DNA from: Gammaproteobacteria bacterium
GTDB lineage: Bacteria; Pseudomonadota; Gammaproteobacteria; UBA6429; Thiohalophilaceae
Assembly (NCBI GenBank): GCA_024275115.1
Contig: JAJRZT010000082.1
Span: forward strand, 1 to 64,000
Length of the DNA stretch: 64,000 nucleotides
Direction of reading: 5' to 3'
Part shown: in pieces, positions 1 to 9,771 of the stretch
How the letters are laid out: each line of letters starts with the position of its first letter
How positions within the stretch are numbered: the first letter of the stretch is position 1
Notes under the pieces: model-generated
The model's input: the letters and a program-made list of their open reading frames with translations, nothing else
What the model was told of the DNA's origin: nothing
The model's database searches: none
Translations under genes and position numbers: made by a program

Positions 1-1
1 A

Positions 2-106
2 ACGATAGGGAATGCCAACGAGGAAGTGATTAGAGATTACGTTCGGGGTCAACTTACAGAATATGAGAAGAAGGAAGATAGGTCGAGACAGCTCGGTTTG
101 TTTTAA
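2..106 (+). CDS. C-terminal fragment of a possible IS200/REP-associated transposase
   Basis: An open frame enters from the left edge and ends at TAA 104-106, giving about 34 residues (TIGNANEEVIRDYV...RSRQLGLF). The start lies outside the window, so the gene is partial. The pattern of a G-N-x-x-E-E-V-I-x-x-Y-V stretch followed by a charged tail resembles the C-terminus of IS200/IS605-type and REP-associated tyrosine transposases. This is a recollection of family style, not a search result. The catalytic HUH and Tyr motifs are out of view. A strong terminator follows immediately. It could equally be an unrelated protein tail. Confidence 0.4.
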   Translation, partial: TIGNANEEVIRDYVRGQLTEYEKKEDRSRQLGLF

Positions 107-107
107 A

Positions 108-135
108 ACTCGGCTCGCTTGCGGCCGAGTTTTTT
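108..135 (+). terminator. Rho-independent terminator after the left-edge gene
   Basis: A perfect 7-bp stem ACTCGGC/GCCGAGT encloses a 9-nt loop and is followed directly by TTTTTT. It begins 2 nt after the stop codon of the partial gene, the classic position for an intrinsic terminator. Confidence 0.85.
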
Positions 136-240
136 ATCAAATTAACCTTGTATGTGCTACACAGCGGTTTGCAGATTTAAAGATTTGTATGGAAAGAGCG
201 GGTTTCAAGACGTGAAGTGGCGGCTTATTAACCGCTGGCT

Positions 241-269
241 TTGTTGAGGTGATTCGGCGATACTATATA
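241..269 (+). promoter_or_regulatory. Candidate sigma-70 promoter of rnpB
   Basis: A TTGTTG hexamer (241-246) and a TATATA hexamer (264-269) are separated by 17 nt. They lie a few bases before the expected 5' end of RNase P RNA. The match is moderate and the exact start site cannot be read from sequence. The rest of 136-272 shows no gene. Confidence 0.45.
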
Positions 270-272
270 TAA

Positions 273-643
273 GGAGTTGGCCAGGCAATCGCGGGTATTT
301 AGCTTAAGCTAAATACCGGAGGAAAGTCCGGGCTCCACAGGGCAGGGTGCCAGATAACGTCTGGGCGGCGCGAGCCGATGGAAAGTGCCACAGAAAATAT
401 ACCGCCTTTTCCTTTGGAAAAGGTAAGGGTGAAATGGTGCGGTAAGAGCGCACCGCGCTTATGGCAACATAAGTGGCAGGGAAAACCCCACCTGGAGCAA
501 GACCAAATAGAGAAACATTTCGCTTTTAAGCGGAAACATGCGGCCCGTATGGTTTCTGGGTAGGTTGCTTGAGTTGCACGGTAACGTGTAACCAGATGAA
601 TGATTGCTCACGACAGAACCCGGCTTATCGGCTAACTCCCCCT
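273..643 (+). ncRNA. rnpB: RNase P RNA (bacterial type A)
   Basis: This is the catalytic RNA subunit of RNase P, which removes 5' leaders from tRNA precursors. The highly conserved core is visible: GGAGGAAAGTCCGGGCTCC near 317, then CAGGGTGCCAGATAACG. Near the 3' end is ACAGAACCCGGCTTATCGG. The 5' GGAGTTGGCC pairs with the 3' GGCTAACTCC to form helix P1, which fixes the ends to within a few bases. The two ORFs predicted inside it (378-563 and the reverse 459-653) are not real genes. It is followed by its own terminator. Confidence 0.97.
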
Positions 644-650
644 CTTTTTT

Positions 651-673
651 CACCCCATTCAGGGGTGTTTTCT
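651..673 (+). terminator. Rho-independent terminator of rnpB
   Basis: The inverted repeat CACCCC/GGGGTG with a short ATTCA loop is followed by a T-rich run (TTTTCTT), just after the end of RNase P RNA. Confidence 0.75.
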
Positions 674-825
674 TAAAACTCCACTTTAACTGGCATTTGT
701 AATCTATTGATTATAATGAATATTTAATTTTTAAAAACAGTGCATTTTTTAACCGATAATGCTCATAAGTAACGCTAAGTCATTGTCATAAAAGAAACTT
801 TTACCTAAAATGTGGTCCGCATCAC

Positions 826-854
826 TTGATTTGTGGTGATTTGCTCTCTATAGT
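826..854 (+). promoter_or_regulatory. Probable sigma-70 promoter of the dcw cluster (Pmra)
   Basis: TTGATT (826-831) and TATAGT (849-854) have the optimal 17-nt spacing, predicting a start site near 861 and a leader of about 63 nt before mraZ. Position and spacing fit the main promoter of a division and cell-wall operon. The remainder of the 674-923 gap is AT-rich and shows no gene. Confidence 0.6.
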
Positions 855-862
855 GTATAAAA

Positions 863-887
863 GTGGATCCAAGTGGGGCATTATGGA
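863..887 (+). promoter_or_regulatory. MraZ operator: three GTGGG-like boxes at 10-bp period
   Basis: GTGGA-TCCAA-GTGGG-GCATT-ATGGA gives three direct repeats, each separated by 5 bp. MraZ is known to bind TGGG-type direct repeats with 5-bp spacers ahead of its own gene. Here the boxes sit at the predicted transcription start, so bound MraZ would block the promoter. The arrangement is seen in the sequence; the binding is inferred from the family. Confidence 0.6.
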
Positions 888-923
888 TCACTTTAATAAA
901 AATAGTCACTTAGGAGCGGCAAA

Positions 924-1376
924 TTGTTTAGAGGTGTCAACACACTGAACCTGGATGCGAAAGGGCGCATGGCCATGCCCAGCAAATACCGGGAAAAACT
1001 GACTGCGCAGTGTAGCGGTCAGTTAGTGGTTACTCTCGACTTAAATGATCCCTGCTTACTCCTTTACCCACTTCCTGCATGGGAAGAAATCGAACGTCAG
1101 TTGGTACGTTTACCCAATATCAACCCGCAAACCCGCAAACTGCAACGCTTACTCATTGGCCACGCTTCGGAGTGTGAATTTGATAACAGCGGGCGCATTT
1201 TATTGCCGCCGTTACTGCGTGAACGCGTCAATCTGGAAAAACGAGTAACACTGATTGGGCAGGGCAAAAAATTCGAAATATGGGATGAACAGGTTTGGAA
1301 CGAGCAGCGTGATGGCTGGTTAACCGAAACCGACAGCGAAACCTTATCGGCTGATCTTGAGAATATATCACTATGA
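924..1376 (+). CDS. mraZ: Transcriptional regulator MraZ
   Basis: This is the first gene of the dcw cluster, a DNA-binding autorepressor that forms ring-shaped oligomers. The 150-aa product matches the family's usual length of about 145-152. It opens with [18 protein letters not shown], the first of two AbrB-like SpoVT domains; the second begins around residue 80 ([16 protein letters not shown]). The start codon is TTG (924-926), preceded by the ribosome-binding site TAGGAG at 911-916. Its stop overlaps the rsmH start by 4 nt. Its likely operator lies just upstream. Confidence 0.96.
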   Translation: MFRGVNTLNLDAKGRMAMPSKYREKLTAQCSGQLVVTLDLNDPCLLLYPLPAWEEIERQLVRLPNINPQTRKLQRLLIGHASECEFDNSGRILLPPLLRERVNLEKRVTLIGQGKKFEIWDEQVWNEQRDGWLTETDSETLSADLENISL

Positions 1377-2305
1377 ACGATGCGCTAACACATCAAACAG
1401 TCTTACTGAACGAAGCAGTACAAGGCTTGAATATCCGTGCGTCTGGGCGTTATGTGGATGGCACGTTTGGCCGTGGTGGCCACAGTCGTTTGATTTTGGA
1501 ACAGCTTAATGCCAGCGGGCAGTTACTTGCTTTTGATAAAGATCCGCAGGCCATTACTACAGCAGAAAAAGAATTTAGCAGTGATACACGATTCTCAATT
1601 TCGCAAACCTCGTTTGCCGAACTCGAAGCGGTGGTTACCCAATATGGTTGGGCAGGTGCTGTGGATGGTGTGTTACTGGATTTAGGCGTGTCATCACCAC
1701 AAATCGATGATGCAACACGTGGTTTTAGTTTTCAGAACGACGGCCCACTGGATATGCGTATGGATCCTGACCAAGGCGTAAGTGCAGCACAATGGTTAGC
1801 CGATGCCGACGAAAAAGACATCGCCAAAGTATTAAAAGAATACGGTGAAGAACGCTTTGCCAAACGCATTGCTCGCGCAATTATTAATGCCCGCGAAGAA
1901 ACGCCCATCCAAACAACCAAACAACTCGCATCCATTGTTGCGGCAGCCAATCCCAAATGGGAAAAAGGCAAAGATCCTTCGACACGCAGTTTTCAGGCGA
2001 TAAGAATTTTTATTAACAGTGAACTGGATGATTTGGCAGAGTGCCTGCAGCAGGCGGTTAATATTTTAAAGCCAGGTGGACGTTTGGTAGTGATTAGCTT
2101 TCATTCGCTCGAAGACAGAATTGTTAAACGCTTTATCCGTGATATGGAAAAGGGTGAGCAGTTACCCATTGATTTGCCGGTGATGCATGTGCAGGTCAAT
2201 TCAAAATTACGCCGTATTGGTAAGGCAATTAAAGCATCACCACAGGAAGTAAAATCAAATGCACGTTCACGCAGTGCCATTATGCGTATTGCAGAGAGAC
2301 TGTAA
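1373..2305 (+). CDS. rsmH: 16S rRNA (cytosine-1402-N4)-methyltransferase RsmH
   Basis: RsmH (MraW) methylates N4 of C1402 in 16S rRNA using S-adenosylmethionine. The 310-aa length is normal. The SAM-binding loop [11 protein letters not shown] is near residues 28-38. [13 protein letters not shown] followed by GPLDMRMD is characteristic of the family. The C-terminal half contains [12 protein letters not shown]. It starts at the ATGA overlap with mraZ and ends 3 nt before ftsL, so it is co-transcribed and probably translationally coupled. Confidence 0.97.
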   Translation: MNDALTHQTVLLNEAVQGLNIRASGRYVDGTFGRGGHSRLILEQLNASGQLLAFDKDPQAITTAEKEFSSDTRFSISQTSFAELEAVVTQYGWAGAVDGVLLDLGVSSPQIDDATRGFSFQNDGPLDMRMDPDQGVSAAQWLADADEKDIAKVLKEYGEERFAKRIARAIINAREETPIQTTKQLASIVAAANPKWEKGKDPSTRSFQAIRIFINSELDDLAECLQQAVNILKPGGRLVVISFHSLEDRIVKRFIRDMEKGEQLPIDLPVMHVQVNSKLRRIGKAIKASPQEVKSNARSRSAIMRIAERL

Positions 2306-2308
2306 CGA

Positions 2309-2605
2309 ATGCTCACAATTTTAATCCGTTTTCTTGGTGATAAATTCAAACTGACTATTTTTGTGCTGGTAATGGCTTCTTTGGCTTCTGCTGTATCGGT
2401 TGTCTATAGCAAACACCAAAACAGATTATTATTTGTTGAGCTTGAAAGTTTAAATAAAGAACGTGACCAGATGAATGTTGAATGGGGTCAGTTACAACTG
2501 GAACAAAGTACCTGGGCAACAGATAGCCGAATAGAAAAAATCGCCACTGAAAAATTACATATGCGTAATGCAAACTATGAAAACACAGTGATTATTAAAT
2601 TATGA
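2309..2605 (+). CDS. ftsL: Cell division protein FtsL
   Basis: FtsL is a small bitopic divisome protein that bridges FtsQ and FtsB to FtsW and FtsI. The 98-aa product has one membrane segment at about residues 14-34 (LTIFVLVMASLASAVSVVY). A periplasmic coiled-coil or leucine-zipper-like stretch follows (LFVELESLNKERDQMNVEW). Primary sequence conservation in this family is poor, so the call rests on length, topology and position between rsmH and ftsI. It overlaps ftsI by 4 nt. Confidence 0.92.
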   Translation: MLTILIRFLGDKFKLTIFVLVMASLASAVSVVYSKHQNRLLFVELESLNKERDQMNVEWGQLQLEQSTWATDSRIEKIATEKLHMRNANYENTVIIKL

Positions 2606-4338
2606 GTGTAACAGTCCATACACCGGTTAAATTTTACCGCATATTTATTGTTGTGGTACTGATTGTTTTGAGTGTGTCAGCATTAATCTGGCGTGCTTTT
2701 GATTTACATATACTGGACCATGCATTCCTGCAAGGCCAGGGTGATGCACGTTATTTACGGGTTGTACCGGTTGCAACACACCGCGGCATGATTACCGATC
2801 GCAATGGTGAGCCGTTGGCGTTAAGTACACCGGTTGATTCTGTCTGGATTAACCCAAAAGAATTTTTAACTGAACAGGCGCAATGGCCAAAGCTGGCTAA
2901 AATTCTAAAAGTGAAAGTGTCTCGAATTACCAAGTTAGTAATGCAGCGTAAAACACGTGACTTTGTTTATTTGCAACGACATGTGACGCCTGAAATATCA
3001 CAACAAATTCTGGCGCTGGGGCTGGCGGGTGTTTCCTTGCAGCGTGAATACCGGCGTTACTACCCTGCAGGTGAAGTGGCTTCACATGTTATTGGTTTTA
3101 CCAATATCGATGATGCCGGGCAGGAAGGCCTTGAACTTGCCTATGATGACTGGTTGAAAGGTGAACCCGGTTTAAAACGGGTATTAAAAGACAGGCTGGG
3201 TCGTGTTGTAAAAGATGTTGAGCTAATTAAACAGGCGCGGCCAGGTAAAGATCTGGTTTTAAGCATTGACCGTCGTTTGCAATATTTAACCTACCGTGAA
3301 TTAAAAAAAGCAGTACTCAAACATAAAGCACGATCAGGTTCAGCGGTGATACTCGATGTAAAAACGGGTGAAGTTCTGGCAATGGTGAATCAGCCATCGT
3401 ATAACCCGAACAACCGAAAGAATTTTAAAAGTAAAAATTACAGAAACCGTGCTGTTACCGATATTTATGAACCCGGTTCAACCATTAAACCTTTTACGAT
3501 TGCCGCAGCACTTGAATCAGGCAAATATCGTCCTGCAACAAAAGTGGATACCAGTCCTGGTTTGTTTCGTGTCGGTTCAAACGTGATTCGCGACCATCGT
3601 AATTATGGTGTGCTTGATTTAGAACACATTATTCAAAAATCCAGCAATGTGGGCGCAAGTAAAATTGCGCTGTCGCTTCCTGCTGTATGGCTCACCGGAA
3701 TACATACCAAAGTTGGTTTTGGCATGAGCAGTCAGAGTGGTTTTCCGGGTGAAGTGTCAGGGTTAGTCAATGCTGTGTCTGATAAACAAATGATTGAACG
3801 TGCAACCTTATCTTATGGTTATGGCATATCAGTTACTTCATTACAGTTAGCACGTGCTTATGCAGTTATTGCCAATAAGGGTAAGCGTTTACCTGTTAAA
3901 TTTACCCGTGTTGATAATGATGTGACAGGGCAGGCTGTTTTAACACCAAATACATCAGGGCAGATTATTTCAATGATGGAATCCGTTGTTACTGATGAAG
4001 GCACAGGAAAGCTTGCCAGTATACCCGGTTACCGTGTTGCAGGTAAAACGGGCACCGTAAAAAAAATTACGTTGGGTGGTTACAGCGATAAAAAATACCT
4101 TTCAATTTTTGCCGGTTTAGTTCCGGCGAGTAACCCACGAATGGTTATGGTGGTTACCGTTGATGAACCTGGCGATGGTGTTTATTATGGTGGTGAAGTG
4201 GCTGCACCGGTATTTTCAAAAGTAATGGCGGGTGCATTAAGAATACGTGATATTGCACCTGACGCAATTAATACTGAAAATCGGTATGCCGCTGCTCAGC
4301 CTGGCGTTATTAAAACACCAATGGCTGGACGACAATGA
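2602..4338 (+). CDS. ftsI: Peptidoglycan D,D-transpeptidase FtsI (PBP3)
   Basis: FtsI is the septum-specific transpeptidase that cross-links peptidoglycan and works with FtsW. It has 578 aa, with a short cytoplasmic tail and one membrane anchor at about residues 12-32. A class B dimerisation domain follows, then the transpeptidase domain. The SxxK motif is in EPGSTIKPF (Ser293, Lys296), the SxN motif is in QKSSNVGAS near 350, and KTG is in AGKTGTVKK in the last quarter. It overlaps both ftsL and murE by 4 nt. Confidence 0.97.
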   Translation: MSVTVHTPVKFYRIFIVVVLIVLSVSALIWRAFDLHILDHAFLQGQGDARYLRVVPVATHRGMITDRNGEPLALSTPVDSVWINPKEFLTEQAQWPKLAKILKVKVSRITKLVMQRKTRDFVYLQRHVTPEISQQILALGLAGVSLQREYRRYYPAGEVASHVIGFTNIDDAGQEGLELAYDDWLKGEPGLKRVLKDRLGRVVKDVELIKQARPGKDLVLSIDRRLQYLTYRELKKAVLKHKARSGSAVILDVKTGEVLAMVNQPSYNPNNRKNFKSKNYRNRAVTDIYEPGSTIKPFTIAAALESGKYRPATKVDTSPGLFRVGSNVIRDHRNYGVLDLEHIIQKSSNVGASKIALSLPAVWLTGIHTKVGFGMSSQSGFPGEVSGLVNAVSDKQMIERATLSYGYGISVTSLQLARAYAVIANKGKRLPVKFTRVDNDVTGQAVLTPNTSGQIISMMESVVTDEGTGKLASIPGYRVAGKTGTVKKITLGGYSDKKYLSIFAGLVPASNPRMVMVVTVDEPGDGVYYGGEVAAPVFSKVMAGALRIRDIAPDAINTENRYAAAQPGVIKTPMAGRQ

Positions 4339-5849
4339 TGACCGTTAAACAACAATCAGTGGTTAAAACGCTCAGCGCATTGTTAGCTCATATTGTTCAC
4401 CTTCCAGCAGAATATGATGTTGCAGTCAACAACCTGCAACTGGATAGTCGACAGGTAAAACAAGGTGATGTATTTGTTGCTGTCGAGGGTGAAGCTGTAG
4501 ATGGTCTGGATTATGTCGATTCTGCCATCGAAGCTGGTGCCGCTGCTGTATTATGGGAAGCCAAAACAACAGCAGTTCCTTTTGCCTGGTCAGCTAATAA
4601 CCAGATGAAACGCGTACCTTTAATTGCGGTTGTGGACTTAAAGAAAAAGCTGGGTGAAATAGCCAGTTTATTTTATGGTAAGCCGTCAGCATCTTTGAAT
4701 ATCGTTGCAGTAACCGGTACTAATGGAAAGACTTCGTGTGTGAATTTTATTGCTCAGGCTTTAGCTGAAGAACAAAGCTGCGGCCTGGTGGGTACATTAG
4801 GTACGGGTGTTTATCCTGATGTTGTTGCCGGTTCGCACACAACCCCTGATGTTGTAACCATGCATAAAACACTGGCAGATTTTGTTGAACAGGACGTCAA
4901 ATTTGCAGCCATTGAAGTATCATCACATGCGCTGGCTCAAGGTCGGGTTGATCAAGTTCAGTTTGATGTGGCGATATTTACAAACCTGACGCAGGACCAT
5001 CTCGACTACCATGGAACAATGGATGCTTACCTGAAAGAAAAAACCAAACTCTTTCAGACCCCCAATTTAAAAAGCGCCATTATCAATGTAAATGATCACT
5101 ATGGCCTGGATATTATAAAATCTACCGTCGCTAAAAATATTATTACCTATGGTATTGATGCCAAGGTTAACAGCCCGGATATTTATGCTACAGACATTCA
5201 GTATTTCCCAGATAAAACAGACTTTACGTTAAATACAAAACAAGGTTCTGTTTTTATTACTTCATCTTTAGTGGCTGATTTTAATATTAGCAATATACTG
5301 GCAGTGAGTGCCTATTTAGAGTTGCAAGGATATTCACTGGATAAAATTGCAGAAAGAATCGCAACGATTGAACCTGTTTCCGGCAGAATGCAGAAAATAA
5401 TGGTATCGGGTTCCCCTCTGGTTATTGTTGACTACGCACATACCCCCGATGCATTGAAGCAAGTATTGCAAACATTATCCAAACAGTTCAAAGGTAACTT
5501 AACGTGTGTATTTGGTTGTGGTGGTGAGCGGGACAAGGGCAAGCGTTCGAAAATGGGTGAGGTTGCTGGTATTTATGCAGACACTATCGTGTTAACCAAT
5601 GATAACCCTCGAAATGAATCTGCAGAAGAAATCATCATGCAAATTAATCAAGGTATAAGTAATAAGACAAAAGTAATGGTTGAGTTGGATAGAAAGAAAG
5701 CCCTTGAATTGGCCATAAAAAAAACAAGCGCAAAAGGTTGTGTGCTTGTTGCTGGAAAAGGGCATGAAAATATTCAGATTATTGCGAATAAGAAATTTGA
5801 GTTTAATGATATGAATGTGGTTAAAGAAATTTTAAGTGTAAAACAATGA
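4335..5849 (+). CDS. murE: UDP-MurNAc-L-Ala-D-Glu:meso-DAP ligase MurE
   Basis: This cytoplasmic ATP-dependent ligase adds the third residue of the peptidoglycan stem peptide. In the 504-aa protein the Mur-ligase P-loop TGTNGKTS lies at about 127-134, and the UMAG-binding NLQLDSRQV region is near 33. The DNPR motif in VLTNDNPRNE marks specificity for meso-diaminopimelate rather than lysine. It overlaps ftsI (start) and murF (end) by 4 nt each. Confidence 0.97.
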   Translation: MMTVKQQSVVKTLSALLAHIVHLPAEYDVAVNNLQLDSRQVKQGDVFVAVEGEAVDGLDYVDSAIEAGAAAVLWEAKTTAVPFAWSANNQMKRVPLIAVVDLKKKLGEIASLFYGKPSASLNIVAVTGTNGKTSCVNFIAQALAEEQSCGLVGTLGTGVYPDVVAGSHTTPDVVTMHKTLADFVEQDVKFAAIEVSSHALAQGRVDQVQFDVAIFTNLTQDHLDYHGTMDAYLKEKTKLFQTPNLKSAIINVNDHYGLDIIKSTVAKNIITYGIDAKVNSPDIYATDIQYFPDKTDFTLNTKQGSVFITSSLVADFNISNILAVSAYLELQGYSLDKIAERIATIEPVSGRMQKIMVSGSPLVIVDYAHTPDALKQVLQTLSKQFKGNLTCVFGCGGERDKGKRSKMGEVAGIYADTIVLTNDNPRNESAEEIIMQINQGISNKTKVMVELDRKKALELAIKKTSAKGCVLVAGKGHENIQIIANKKFEFNDMNVVKEILSVKQ

Positions 5850-7273
5850 GTTTAGCGGCTTTTAAATTAGAGTACCCAATAACAATGTTTACAATGACAC
5901 TAAAAGAAATACAGGAAATAACGGGTGCCGTATTACAGGGTGACGCTGAAGATCTTGCCTGTACAGTACATGGTGTGAATACCGATAGTCGCACAATTAA
6001 ACGTGGTGAATTATTTATTGCATTAAAAGGTGATAATTATGATGCGCATGAATTTATCTTATCGGCACATGACAGGGGTGCGGTTGCATATTTACTCGAC
6101 CACAAGATTGAACAGGTTAAGCCAGCCCTTATTGTTAAAGACACTAAAATTGCATTGGGACAAATAGCAAAAGCCTGGCGGAATAAGTTTGCTTATCCGG
6201 TGGTTGCGGTAACGGGTAGTAATGGCAAAACCACGGTAAAAGAAATGTTGTTTAGTATTTTGTCTCAGCAATCTAAAGCTTCAGGAAAAAAAGGTGTTCT
6301 GGCAACTAAAGGTAATTTTAATAATGATATAGGTGTACCTATTACCTTAAATAGAATGAAATCCTGTCATGACGGTGCAGTTATCGAAATGGGTGCGAAT
6401 CATCAGGGTGAAATTTCCTACCTGACTCAATTAGCGAGCCCTGATGTTGCCATTCTTACAAATGCAGCAGCCGCACATTTAGAAGGTTTTGGAAGCCTTG
6501 ACGGTGTAGCAAAAGCAAAAGGTGAAATTTTTGAGGGTTTAAATAATAGTGGTACAGCCATTATTAACTATGATGACGTGTATTGTGACTACTGGATAGA
6601 ACGTGCAGGCAAGAACAAAATTATTACTTTTGGAAAAAACAATAATGCTGATGTTTCATATGTTACACATAATGAGAATAATGTAATAACCGTTGTTATA
6701 AAGAATAAGCCACAGTTTGATTTGCAACCGCCACTATTAGGTCAACATAATATTATGAATGCACTGGCAGCCATTGCTGCTACCGTTGCGCTGGATGTTG
6801 ATTTCAGGATTATCAAAAAAGGTTTGGAGTCCATGCAGCCTGTTCCAGGTCGGCTAGTCAGTAAAAAAGGTGTGCATGACAGTGTTGTTATTGATGACAC
6901 CTATAATGCCAATCCAGCTTCTTTGGCTGCGGCTGTTGAGGTGATGTCTACCTTTAAAGGTACTCATCACGTTGTATTAGGTGATATGGGTGAGCTGGGT
7001 GCGGATGCCATTACTTTACATAAAGTGGCTGCGCAGACAATAAAACGGGGGAATGTTAAATACCTGTATACCATTGGTGAAACAAGTGAGGCTACTAGTG
7101 ATGAATTTGGCACTGGCGCACAGCACTTCTCTTCACACCAGGAATTGATTAACCAGTTAGTAAAAAATATCCAGCCACAAGATTGTGTGCTTGTAAAAGG
7201 TTCGCGTGCAATGCAAATGGAAAAAATTGTCGCTGCTATTTGCAGCGTGTCTCAGGAATCAGGTGGATATTAA
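5846..7273 (+). CDS. murF: UDP-MurNAc-tripeptide:D-Ala-D-Ala ligase MurF
   Basis: MurF completes the cytoplasmic precursor by adding D-Ala-D-Ala. The 475-aa protein has the ATP site AVTGSNGKTTVKEM at about 120-133, the central signature EMGANHQGEI, and DDTYNANPAS in the C-terminal half. The start at the ATGA overlap with murE adds about 16 residues before MTLKEIQEITGAV, where many homologues begin, so an internal ATG near 5894 is an alternative start. It abuts mraY with no gap. Confidence 0.95.
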   Translation: MSLAAFKLEYPITMFTMTLKEIQEITGAVLQGDAEDLACTVHGVNTDSRTIKRGELFIALKGDNYDAHEFILSAHDRGAVAYLLDHKIEQVKPALIVKDTKIALGQIAKAWRNKFAYPVVAVTGSNGKTTVKEMLFSILSQQSKASGKKGVLATKGNFNNDIGVPITLNRMKSCHDGAVIEMGANHQGEISYLTQLASPDVAILTNAAAAHLEGFGSLDGVAKAKGEIFEGLNNSGTAIINYDDVYCDYWIERAGKNKIITFGKNNNADVSYVTHNENNVITVVIKNKPQFDLQPPLLGQHNIMNALAAIAATVALDVDFRIIKKGLESMQPVPGRLVSKKGVHDSVVIDDTYNANPASLAAAVEVMSTFKGTHHVVLGDMGELGADAITLHKVAAQTIKRGNVKYLYTIGETSEATSDEFGTGAQHFSSHQELINQLVKNIQPQDCVLVKGSRAMQMEKIVAAICSVSQESGGY

Positions 7274-8356
7274 ATGTTATATGCATTAGCTCAGTATCTA
7301 CAGGAATTTTATAGCGGCTTTAACGTTTTTAATTATTTAACAGTCCGTGGTATTTTAGGTGTGATCACCGCATTGCTTATTTCATTGCTTATTGGTCCGT
7401 CAATGATTAAAAGACTAAGCAAATATAATATTGGTCAGCCAATAAGAGATGACGGCCCCGAAACACATTTAATTAAAGCTGGCACCCCGACAATGGGGGG
7501 GGCTCTAATAATAGTAGCAATAGGTATTAGTACTTTACTCTGGTCTGATCTGGGTAATCGTTATGTCTGGATTGTGTTGTTGGTTACTTTTGCCTACGGC
7601 ATTATAGGTTGGATAGATGATTATAAAAAACTGGTAAAGCGTGACCCGAAAGGGCTAGCTTCCCGTTATAAATATTTGTGGCAGTCTGTTATTGCTTTGG
7701 TTGTGGCTGTTTATTTATTTAAAACGGCAAGCCCGGCTGAATTACAATTTATATTCCCTGTATTTAAAGATCTGACATTTCAACTGGGGTTTGTCTCTTT
7801 CGTTGCTATTACCTATTTCGTTATTGTTGGTTCCAGTAATGCAGTTAATTTAACCGATGGTTTAGATGGCCTGGCAATTTTACCAACCGTCATGATCGGC
7901 GGTGCATTAGGTTTAATTGCATATCTTACCGGGCATGCACAATTCGCAAGTTATTTATCCATTCCATATATTAATGGTGTTGGTGAACTTGTTATTTTTT
8001 GTGGCGCAATTGTGGGTGCAGGTTTAGGTTTTCTCTGGTTTAACACTTATCCAGCTCAGGTTTTTATGGGTGATGTGGGTGCTTTGGCACTGGGTGCGGC
8101 ATTAGGAATTATGGCGGTTTTAGTACGACAGGAACTTATACTATTTGTCATGGGTGGCATCTTCGTTGTGGAAACGGTTTCAGTCATCATACAGGTCGCC
8201 TATTTCAAGTTAACCGGTAAAAGAATTTTTCTTATGGCACCGCTGCACCATCATTATGAATTAAAAGGCTGGCCCGAACCACGGGTGATTGTTCGCTTCT
8301 GGATAATTACCGTTATTCTTGTTTTAGTTGGTTTGGTTATGTTGAAAGTACGATAA
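7274..8356 (+). CDS. mraY: Phospho-MurNAc-pentapeptide transferase MraY
   Basis: MraY transfers phospho-MurNAc-pentapeptide from UDP to undecaprenyl phosphate, making lipid I at the inner membrane. The 360-aa length is typical and about ten hydrophobic segments are visible. Catalytic and Mg-binding motifs are present: [29 protein letters not shown], and the histidine motif [11 protein letters not shown] near the C-terminus. It starts directly after the murF stop codon and ends 2 nt before murD. Confidence 0.97.
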   Translation: MLYALAQYLQEFYSGFNVFNYLTVRGILGVITALLISLLIGPSMIKRLSKYNIGQPIRDDGPETHLIKAGTPTMGGALIIVAIGISTLLWSDLGNRYVWIVLLVTFAYGIIGWIDDYKKLVKRDPKGLASRYKYLWQSVIALVVAVYLFKTASPAELQFIFPVFKDLTFQLGFVSFVAITYFVIVGSSNAVNLTDGLDGLAILPTVMIGGALGLIAYLTGHAQFASYLSIPYINGVGELVIFCGAIVGAGLGFLWFNTYPAQVFMGDVGALALGAALGIMAVLVRQELILFVMGGIFVVETVSVIIQVAYFKLTGKRIFLMAPLHHHYELKGWPEPRVIVRFWIITVILVLVGLVMLKVR

Positions 8357-8358
8357 CA

Positions 8359-9771
8359 ATGTTGGCACGGAAAAATTTAATATTAGGTAATGGCAAGATT
8401 GAAATGAAAATTTCTAATTTAAAAGAACAGTGGCATGATAAATCTATCCTGATTGTTGGTGGTGGTTTAACGGGTTTGTCGTGCGCCCGTTTTTTGAGAG
8501 AAAATGGTTTTGACTTTGCTATTGTCGATAGTCGCAGCAGTGTAGTCAGCATAACGGATATTAAAAATAAATTTGAAATCATTTGTGGTGAATTCCAGGC
8601 GCATTACTTTGATGCGGCTGATATTTTAATTGTCAGCCCCGGTATTTCTATTCAGCATCCTTATATTCAACAGGCCATGCAACAGGGGAAACAGGTAATC
8701 GGTGATGTGGCTTTATTTTGCATGTTAACGGATACACCGATTATCGCTATTACGGGTTCCAATGGAAAAAGCACGGTAACAACGCTGGTGGGTAAGATTC
8801 TGAACAGTACAGGACTCGAAGCACGAGTGGGTGGCAATATCGGTGTACCGTGTCTGGATCTTTTAACCGGCACAGAACCAGATTGCTATGTACTGGAATT
8901 GTCTAGTTTTCAACTGGAAACAACGCCAGATTTAGGTGCCTATGTCAGTGTTATCCTGAATTTAAGTGAAGATCATATGGATCGTTATCCTTCATTTAAT
9001 GATTATTGCAACGCCAAGAAAAAGGTATTTAAAAATACTCGGAATATTGTTGTTAATATGGATGACCAGAAAATAGTTGATGTGGTAAAAGGCATTAATG
9101 TCAATAAAATCACGTTTGGTTCAGGAAGTGCGGCAGAATTAAATTTTTATATTGACAGTAAAGATGGACGTGAGTGGGTCTGGCATAACAGACAACCTTT
9201 AATAGATATTTCAGACATAAAAATTGCAGGGCAACATAATAAGTTAAATATTCTGGCGGTGTTAAGTTTATGCTCGGTCTTTGATATCGAACTGGGTAAA
9301 ACAGAAAAAATAATCAATCAGTTTACTGGCCTGGAACACCGTAGCCAGGTTGTTAGTAATAAAAAAGGTGTGCGCTGGGTAAACGACTCAAAGGCAACCA
9401 ATATTGGGGCAACAAGTGCCGCATTAAAGGGTTTTTCAGCTTACCCACTTTATTTGATATTGGGAGGGCAATCTAAAGGGCAGAATTTCTCCGAGCTGGT
9501 TCCTTCTTTAACTAAAAATATAAAGCAAATAGTTATTTATGGTGAGGATGCTGAATTAATATTTAATGCAATCACGCCGATTTCTGAGGTGTCTATTAAA
9601 AAAGCACAAACGTTGGAAGAATCAATAGACTTTATTGAGCCACTGGTTGTGAAGGGTGACGTTATTTTATTTTCCCCTGCCTGCGCAAGTTTCGATCAGT
9701 TTGATAATTACGTGCATCGTGGGCAGTCTTTTATTTCTATTGTGAAAGACAGAGTGGGGCATAGTAAGTAA
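8359..9771 (+). CDS. murD: UDP-MurNAc-L-alanine:D-glutamate ligase MurD
   Basis: MurD adds D-glutamate to UDP-MurNAc-L-Ala in the cytoplasm. The 470-aa protein has the N-terminal UDP-binding Rossmann loop LIVGGGLTGLSCARFL, the ATP site ITGSNGKSTVTTL, and the central HRSQ and NDSKATN motifs. The annotated ATG follows mraY by 2 nt. MKISNLKEQW at 8404 is an internal alternative start that would give a more typical N-terminus; neither has a clear Shine-Dalgarno. The stop overlaps the ftsW ATG by one base. Confidence 0.95.
   Translation: MLARKNLILGNGKIEMKISNLKEQWHDKSILIVGGGLTGLSCARFLRENGFDFAIVDSRSSVVSITDIKNKFEIICGEFQAHYFDAADILIVSPGISIQHPYIQQAMQQGKQVIGDVALFCMLTDTPIIAITGSNGKSTVTTLVGKILNSTGLEARVGGNIGVPCLDLLTGTEPDCYVLELSSFQLETTPDLGAYVSVILNLSEDHMDRYPSFNDYCNAKKKVFKNTRNIVVNMDDQKIVDVVKGINVNKITFGSGSAAELNFYIDSKDGREWVWHNRQPLIDISDIKIAGQHNKLNILAVLSLCSVFDIELGKTEKIINQFTGLEHRSQVVSNKKGVRWVNDSKATNIGATSAALKGFSAYPLYLILGGQSKGQNFSELVPSLTKNIKQIVIYGEDAELIFNAITPISEVSIKKAQTLEESIDFIEPLVVKGDVILFSPACASFDQFDNYVHRGQSFISIVKDRVGHSK

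Noticed and set aside
378-653. Two ORFs (378-563 forward, 459-653 reverse) in the ORF track
   Set aside because: Both lie inside the conserved RNase P RNA and have no coding features.
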